From Methanobacterium sp. (GTDB lineage Archaea; Methanobacteriota; Methanobacteria; Methanobacteriales; Methanobacteriaceae): DNA of 8,160 nucleotides. This document shows positions 5,204 through 8,160 of the stretch, one piece after another. How positions within the stretch are numbered: the first letter of the stretch is position 1; every line of letters starts with the position of its first letter. Location of the stretch: contig JAQVTJ010000075.1 in the NCBI GenBank assembly GCA_028700095.1, forward strand, positions 1-8,160, in the 5' to 3' direction. The notes below the pieces were generated by a model that saw only the letters and a list, made by a program, of their open reading frames with translations, did no database searches and had not been told where the DNA came from. Made by a program: the position numbers and the translations under genes.

Positions 5204-5929
5204 ATGGCAAAGATGGGATCAAGAAAACATCTTAAACGATTCAAATCACCAGTACACTGGCCCATTCACCCTAAAGAGGATAAGTGGACTGTAAAACCAA
5301 GTGCAGGGCCACATGCAATTGAGGAATCATTACCATTACTCATTGTTGTAAGGGATATTTTAAAAGTTGCAGACAATGCAAGGGAAGCAAAAATAATCAT
5401 CAACAATGGTGATATACTTGTTGATGGCAGTGCTAGGAAAGATTATAAATTCCCAGTGGGATTCATGGATGTAATTTCATTACCCAAAGCTGAAAAAGTT
5501 TACAGAGTACTTCCTGATCATAAAGGAAGGTTAATACTGCATCCAATAACCAAAGAAAATGCAGAATTTAAACTATGTATGATCACAGATATAACCACAA
5601 TAAAAGGTGGTAAAACACAACTCAACCTTCATGATGGAAGAAACTCCCTTGTAGAAAAAAAATATAGCACAGGAGATGTTGTTGTTGTGGAAATTCCAGA
5701 ACAAACAGTCACTGATCATATAAAATTCGAAAGTGGTACTGTTGGACTCATTACAGGCGGTAAACACATAGGAGAACTTGGTAAAGTTAAAGAAATCAAC
5801 ATAACCCAATCATCCAAACCAAACACGGTAGAGATAGAAACAGATGATGGAACATTTTTAACATTAGCAGACTATGTATTTGTTCTTGGAACAGACAAAC
5901 CGGTTATTTCACTACCTGGGGGAAAATAA
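5204..5929 (+). CDS. rps4e: 30S ribosomal protein S4e (eS4)
   Basis: Small-subunit protein shared by archaea and eukaryotes and absent from bacteria. At 241 aa it is full length. The start MGSRKHLKRFKSPVHWPIHPKEDKWTV carries the S4e signature (residues 4-30). An S4-type RNA-binding domain spans about 42-105 (INNGDILVDGSARKDYKFPVG). A central domain follows, and then a KOW motif at about 178-200 (GTVGLITGGKHIGELGKV). The ending FVLGTDKPVISLPGGK is typical. It lies between L24 and L5, with a 1-nt gap upstream and no gap downstream, in the expected archaeal order. Confidence 0.97.
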   Translation: MAKMGSRKHLKRFKSPVHWPIHPKEDKWTVKPSAGPHAIEESLPLLIVVRDILKVADNAREAKIIINNGDILVDGSARKDYKFPVGFMDVISLPKAEKVYRVLPDHKGRLILHPITKENAEFKLCMITDITTIKGGKTQLNLHDGRNSLVEKKYSTGDVVVVEIPEQTVTDHIKFESGTVGLITGGKHIGELGKVKEINITQSSKPNTVEIETDDGTFLTLADYVFVLGTDKPVISLPGGK

Positions 5930-6436
5930 ATGAACCAGATGGAAAAAGTGAGAATAGCAAAAGCAACAGTGAATATTGGTGTAGGTGAAAGTGGAGAAAG
6001 ACTTGCAAGGGCAGAACAGCTCTTAGTAAATATCACAGACCAAAAACCAGTACGAACAATAAGTAAGGTTACAAACCCTGAATTTGGAATTAGAAGGGGA
6101 CAACCTATAGCATGTAAAGTCACACTCAGGAATGAAAAAGCAGATAAAGCTGTTAAAATGATACTTGATGGTATTGGAAACAGATTAAAAGCCAGTCAAT
6201 TTGATGCCCAAGGTAATGTTGCATTTGGTATAGAAGAACATATTGACATTCCAGGAATGCGTTATGATCCTGATATAGGTATATTTGGTATGAACATTTC
6301 AGTAACCTTTGAAAAACCAGGTTACAGAATTAAAAGAAGAAGGATTCAGCACAAAAAAATACCAAATAAACACCAGGTCACAAAAGAAGAGACAATGGAA
6401 TTTATGAAAAAAGAATTCCAAGTTAATATAGAATAG
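5930..6436 (+). CDS. rpl5: 50S ribosomal protein L5 (uL5)
   Basis: Central-protuberance protein that binds 5S rRNA and contacts the P-site tRNA. The product is 168 aa, the archaeal length, slightly shorter than bacterial L5. The opening MNQMEKVRIAKATVNIGVGESG (1-22), KPVRTISKVTNPEFGIRRGQPIACKVTLR (about 39-67), and GIEEHIDIPGMRYDPDIGIFGM (100-121) are family hallmarks. The basic FEKPGYRIKRRRIQHKKIP is archaeal. The ATG abuts the S4e stop with no gap (TAAATG). GGGGGAAA upstream fits ATG 5930 better than the in-frame ATG at 5939. Its TAG stop shares one base with the S14 ribosome binding site. Confidence 0.97.
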   Translation: MNQMEKVRIAKATVNIGVGESGERLARAEQLLVNITDQKPVRTISKVTNPEFGIRRGQPIACKVTLRNEKADKAVKMILDGIGNRLKASQFDAQGNVAFGIEEHIDIPGMRYDPDIGIFGMNISVTFEKPGYRIKRRRIQHKKIPNKHQVTKEETMEFMKKEFQVNIE

Positions 6437-6441
6437 GTGAT
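6436..6441 (+). promoter_or_regulatory. Ribosome binding site deciding the TTG start of S14
   Basis: GGTGAT overlaps the last G of the L5 stop and is followed by AAA and TTG. It is the same layout as before S17 and L6, which strongly supports the TTG start and coupling to L5. Confidence 0.75.
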
Positions 6442-6444
6442 AAA

Positions 6445-6588
6445 TTGCCAAGAAAATACGGAAAAGCTTCAAGAAAATGCAGCAGATGTAATGATCATTC
6501 AGCATTAGTTAGAAGGTACAATCTTAATTTGTGCAGACAATGCTTCAGAGAACTTGCAGCTAGAATTGGATTTAAAAAATATAACTAA
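6445..6588 (+). CDS. rps14: 30S ribosomal protein S14, short zinc-binding type (uS14)
   Basis: Small-subunit head protein near the A and P sites. The product is only 47 aa, in the range of the short zinc-ribbon S14 of archaea. The translation from TTG begins MPRKYGKASRKCSRC. Cys12, Cys15, Cys30 and Cys33 form two C-x2-C pairs that bind zinc, and LCRQCFRELAARIGFKKYN is the S14 signature and ending. The non-ATG start is supported by GGTGAT ending 3 nt upstream. It lies between L5 and S8, exactly where rps14 is expected. The S8 ribosome binding site starts right after its stop. Confidence 0.96.
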   Translation: MPRKYGKASRKCSRCNDHSALVRRYNLNLCRQCFRELAARIGFKKYN

Positions 6589-6594
6589 GAGGTG
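6589..6594 (+). promoter_or_regulatory. Ribosome binding site deciding the TTG start of S8
   Basis: GAGGTG directly after the S14 stop, 6 nt before TTG 6601. The in-frame GTG at 6592 is part of this site, so it cannot be the start that this site serves. Confidence 0.75.
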
Positions 6595-6600
6595 TATAGT

Positions 6601-6993
6601 TTGACTCTTATGGATCCTCTTGCAGATGCACTTACAAACATGAGAAACAATGAGATGCAGGGAAATAAAAGATGTACAATCCGACCTGCATCCAAAATGA
6701 TTGGCCATGTTTTAAGGACAATGCAAAAAGAAGGATATATTGGTGAATTTGAATTCGTCGACGATGACAAAGCAGGACAGTTCATGGTCGAATTAGAAGG
6801 AAATATAAACAAGTGCGGTGTAATAAAGCCAAGACACGCCGTTAAGAAAGATGAATTTGAAAAATTTGAAAAGAGATTTCTACCATCCAAAAACTTTGGA
6901 ACAATTATATTAACAACCCCTGAAGGTATTATGACCCACAGGGAAGCCAAAGAAAAAGGTATTGGCGGTAGATTACTCGTATATGTTTACTAA
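6601..6993 (+). CDS. rps8: 30S ribosomal protein S8 (uS8)
   Basis: Primary binder of the 16S rRNA central domain, essential for body assembly. The product is 130 aa, the usual archaeal length, from TTG 6601: MTLMDPLADALTNMRNNE is the classic start. A frame from GTG 6592 would add three residues, but that GTG is inside the ribosome binding site. CGVIKPRHAVKKDEFEKFEKRFLP lies at about 72-95. The C-terminal rRNA-binding signature is GTIILTTPEGIMTHREAKEKGIGGRLLVYVY (100-130). Within it the usual Ser-Thr-Ser reads Thr-Thr-Pro, which still fits the general family pattern. In many bacteria S8 represses its own operon through an rRNA-like mRNA hairpin; I see no such structure here. Confidence 0.97.
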   Translation: MTLMDPLADALTNMRNNEMQGNKRCTIRPASKMIGHVLRTMQKEGYIGEFEFVDDDKAGQFMVELEGNINKCGVIKPRHAVKKDEFEKFEKRFLPSKNFGTIILTTPEGIMTHREAKEKGIGGRLLVYVY

Positions 6994-6999
6994 GGTGAT
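6994..6999 (+). promoter_or_regulatory. GGTGAT ribosome binding site of L6
   Basis: Directly after the S8 stop codon, followed by AAA and ATG. The layout is identical to S17 and S14. Confidence 0.75.
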
Positions 7000-7002
7000 A
7001 AA

Positions 7003-7536
7003 ATGGCTCAAATAACGATTCTTAGGGAGGAAATCCCAATTCCAGAAGGAATAGAAGTCATGGTAGACAATGCAGTGACTGTTAAAGGATCAAAGGGAAC
7101 TCTAACACGGAACTTCGACAATAAAACTATCCAAATTAAAGTAGAAGATGATAATGTAGTAGTTGAAGCACGCTTCCCTAAAAAGAAGGATAAAGCTATG
7201 TTAGGGACCATACGATCCCATATTAGGAATATGATCATTGGATTAACAGATGGTTTTACATATAATATGAAAATTATTTATGCGCATTTTCCAATGACAG
7301 TTAAAACTGCTGGAAACAAAATCACCATTGAAAATTTCCTTGGTGAAAGACATCCAAGATCAGCTAAAATAGTTGGGGATGTTAAAGTCCAGATTAAAGG
7401 TGACCAAGTTATAGTCAGCGGAATTAACAAGGAACATGTTGGACAGACAATGGCTAATATGGAACAGGCGACAAAAATAAAGGGAAGAGACCCAAGGGTG
7501 TTCCAGGATGGAATATACCTTGTTAGCAAGGAATAA
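7003..7536 (+). CDS. rpl6: 50S ribosomal protein L6 (uL6)
   Basis: Large-subunit protein near the factor-binding site, contacting the sarcin-ricin region. The product is 177 aa, normal for archaea. There are two duplicated alpha/beta domains: the first, about 10-85, contains VTVKGSKGTLTRNF and GTIRSHIRNMIIGLTDGF; the second, about 86-177, contains FLGERHPRSAKIVGDVKVQIKGDQVIVSGINKEHVGQTMANMEQATKIKGRDPRVFQDGIYLV. The last part is the archaeal/eukaryotic L6 signature. It begins 9 nt after S8 and ends 11 nt before L32e. Confidence 0.98.
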   Translation: MAQITILREEIPIPEGIEVMVDNAVTVKGSKGTLTRNFDNKTIQIKVEDDNVVVEARFPKKKDKAMLGTIRSHIRNMIIGLTDGFTYNMKIIYAHFPMTVKTAGNKITIENFLGERHPRSAKIVGDVKVQIKGDQVIVSGINKEHVGQTMANMEQATKIKGRDPRVFQDGIYLVSKE

Positions 7537-7538
7537 AC

Positions 7539-7544
7539 GGTGAT
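7539..7544 (+). promoter_or_regulatory. Ribosome binding site deciding the L32e start
   Basis: GGTGAT, CCC, ATG: the three-base spacing seen before S17, S14 and L6 points to the first of two adjacent ATG codons (7548 rather than 7551). Confidence 0.6.
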
Positions 7545-7547
7545 CCC

Positions 7548-7898
7548 ATGATGATAAGAAAAACCAAAAAACCAAACTTCAAAAGACAAGAATGGTTCAG
7601 GTACAAAAAACTCGGGGAAACTTACAGAAAACCCAAGGGTAAAACTAGTAAAAGAAGAAGATATGAAGCAAGAAAACCTGCTATGCCTGCTATTGGTTAC
7701 AGAACCCCAAGAAATTTAAGGGGACTTCACCCATCAGGATTTGAAGATGTTCTTATCTGTAATATTACAGATCTTGAAAAACTCGATCCAAGTACCCAGG
7801 CAGGTAGAATTAGTTCCACTGTAGGTACTAGAAAAAAGATTACCATGCTTGCAAAAGCAAAGGAGCTTAAAATAAAAATCTTGAACAAGGGGCTTTAA
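7548..7898 (+). CDS. rpl32e: 50S ribosomal protein L32e (eL32)
   Basis: Large-subunit protein found in archaea and eukaryotes. The product is 116 aa and very basic. The start NFKRQEWFRYKKLGETYRKPKGKTSKRRRYE (about 10-40) is the L32e signature region; most relatives have Trp-Arg where this has Tyr-Arg at 26-27. GYRTPRNLRGLHPSGFEDVLICN (about 50-72) is strongly conserved, and the tail VGTRKKITMLAKAKELKIKILN matches the family. Two ATGs lie side by side at 7548 and 7551, and ribosome binding site spacing favours the first. The stop codon is embedded in a long perfect hairpin. No rpl19e follows within the remaining 262 nt, although that gene usually comes next in archaea. Confidence 0.97.
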   Translation: MMIRKTKKPNFKRQEWFRYKKLGETYRKPKGKTSKRRRYEARKPAMPAIGYRTPRNLRGLHPSGFEDVLICNITDLEKLDPSTQAGRISSTVGTRKKITMLAKAKELKIKILNKGL

Positions 7899-7923
7899 AC
7901 CAAAATATTATTTTTTGGTTTAA
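7895..7923 (+). terminator. Hairpin at the end of the S17-L32e block
   Basis: A perfect 12-bp inverted repeat, 7895-7905 plus base 7894/7924 as a G-T pair on one side and 7913-7923 on the other, surrounds a 7-nt loop (TATTATT) and includes the L32e stop codon. A run of six T lies at the start of the 3' arm (7911-7916). No T-run follows the stem, so it is not a textbook intrinsic terminator, but the T-tract plus hairpin right after the last gene is a fair termination or 3'-end stability signal. Confidence 0.55.
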
Positions 7924-7941
7924 GGAGTTATTTAATACATT

Positions 7942-7997
7942 TTCAGTAAAATCAGATAAAAATGGGATATTCACATTTATATTTTTATTATACTGAA
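7942..7997. repeat. Nested inverted repeats downstream of L32e
   Basis: TTCAGTA (7942-7948) pairs with TACTGAA (7991-7997), enclosing AAATG (7960-7964) and CATTT (7974-7978). The region is AT-rich. It may fold, but I cannot tell it from chance pairing. Confidence 0.3.
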
Positions 7998-8045
7998 GAT
8001 GTTCAAACAATAAATAACCAGCAGCATTGCGAAGGGAAAAGATTG

Positions 8046-8075
8046 TGCAAAATCATGGAAGATAAATGATTTGCA
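8046..8075. repeat. Imperfect inverted repeat in the downstream gap
   Basis: TGCAAAATCAT (8046-8056) pairs with ATGATTTGCA (8066-8075): ten pairs, one bulged A and a 9-nt loop. It sits a few bases from the minus-strand terminator-like hairpin. Function unknown. Confidence 0.4.
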
Positions 8076-8082
8076 AAAATGC

Positions 8083-8105
8083 AAAAAAAAGTCGTTTTAA
8101 CGACT
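8083..8105 (-). terminator. Minus-strand intrinsic-type terminator candidate
   Basis: Read on the minus strand, AGTCGT, TAAA, ACGACT forms a 6-bp stem with a tetraloop (7 bp with a 2-nt loop) and leads directly into eight T (complement of the A-run 8083-8090). This is a good terminator shape for a gene coming in from the right. On that strand a frame stays open from the window edge to a TAA at 8099-8097, only 20 codons. Confidence 0.5.
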
Positions 8106-8160
8106 ATATAGATTCAAAAAAATCCTGAAAATCCAAATATCATATAATATTATTATGAAT

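Larger units (their letters stand above)
7924..8160. other. AT-rich region without a recognisable gene
   Basis: The last 237 bases hold no ORF that I recognise and none with a good ribosome binding site. They contain three inverted repeats, listed separately, a 35-codon + strand frame at 7962-8069 with no Shine-Dalgarno, and a very AT-rich end (8138-8160) containing a TATA-like CATATAATAT that could be a promoter for a gene beyond the window. Gene order predicts rpl19e next, but nothing here confirms it. Confidence 0.6.

Noticed and set aside
6592..6600. GTG start for S8
   Set aside because: The GTG is part of the GAGGTG ribosome binding site; TTG 6601 gives the family N-terminus and proper spacing.
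7925..8105. Box C/D or H/ACA guide RNA, or tRNA
   Set aside because: A CTGA and an ACA occur near hairpins, but no matching C box, kink-turn or correct ACA-to-stem spacing is present, and no cloverleaf can be drawn.
8155..8160. ATG AAT at the window end as the start of rpl19e, some of whose relatives begin Met-Asn
   Set aside because: Two codons prove nothing, and there is no Shine-Dalgarno before it although every other gene here has one.
1..8160. CRISPR array, insertion sequence or attachment site
   Set aside because: No regularly spaced direct repeats, no transposase-like frame and no terminal inverted repeats were seen.

Overview
The window is a stretch of archaeal chromosome carrying the middle of the conserved S10/spc ribosomal-protein cluster, all on the + strand. 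The gene content is archaeal: L23, L2, S19, L22, S3, L29, then translation factor aIF1 (SUI1 family) and RNase P protein Rpp29, then S17, L14, L24, S4e, L5, a short zinc-binding S14, S8, L6 and L32e. The aIF1-Rpp29 insertion between L29 and S17, together with S4e and L32e, is the usual euryarchaeal arrangement. The low GC, the strong AGGAGGTGAT-type ribosome binding sites and the protein sequences resemble Methanobacteriales, probably a Methanobacterium-like methanogen. The genus is an inference from memory of family sequences, not a database result.

Layout: 1-9 is probably the last codons of rpl4. 15-3303 holds L23, L2, S19, L22, S3 and L29, with gaps of 72 nt before L2, 60 nt before S19 and 47 nt before L29. 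3309-3647 is aIF1, followed at once by a hairpin plus a nine-T run that looks like a transcription terminator inside the cluster. 3710-3991 is Rpp29. 3992-4109 is an AT-rich 118-nt spacer with a possible promoter. 4110-7898 is a very tight block of ten genes (S17 to L32e), most separated by 0-17 nt. S14 (47 aa) is in this block, and both S14 and S8 start with TTG. 7895-7923 is a perfect 12-bp hairpin overlapping the L32e stop codon. 7925-8160 has no convincing gene; it holds several inverted repeats, one of which reads as a terminator on the minus strand.

Functionally this is one expression programme. Large- and small-subunit ribosomal proteins are made together with an initiation factor that works on the 30S subunit and a protein of the tRNA-processing enzyme RNase P. 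Four genes (S17, S14, L6, L32e) share an almost identical initiation signal, GGTGAT followed by three bases and the start codon.

The most unusual items are the 141-residue, strongly acidic, low-complexity C-terminal tail on S3, the terminator-like element that splits the cluster after aIF1, and the apparent break of the cluster after L32e, where rpl19e would be expected. I found no mobile element, CRISPR array, tRNA or rRNA, and no clearly novel multi-gene system.
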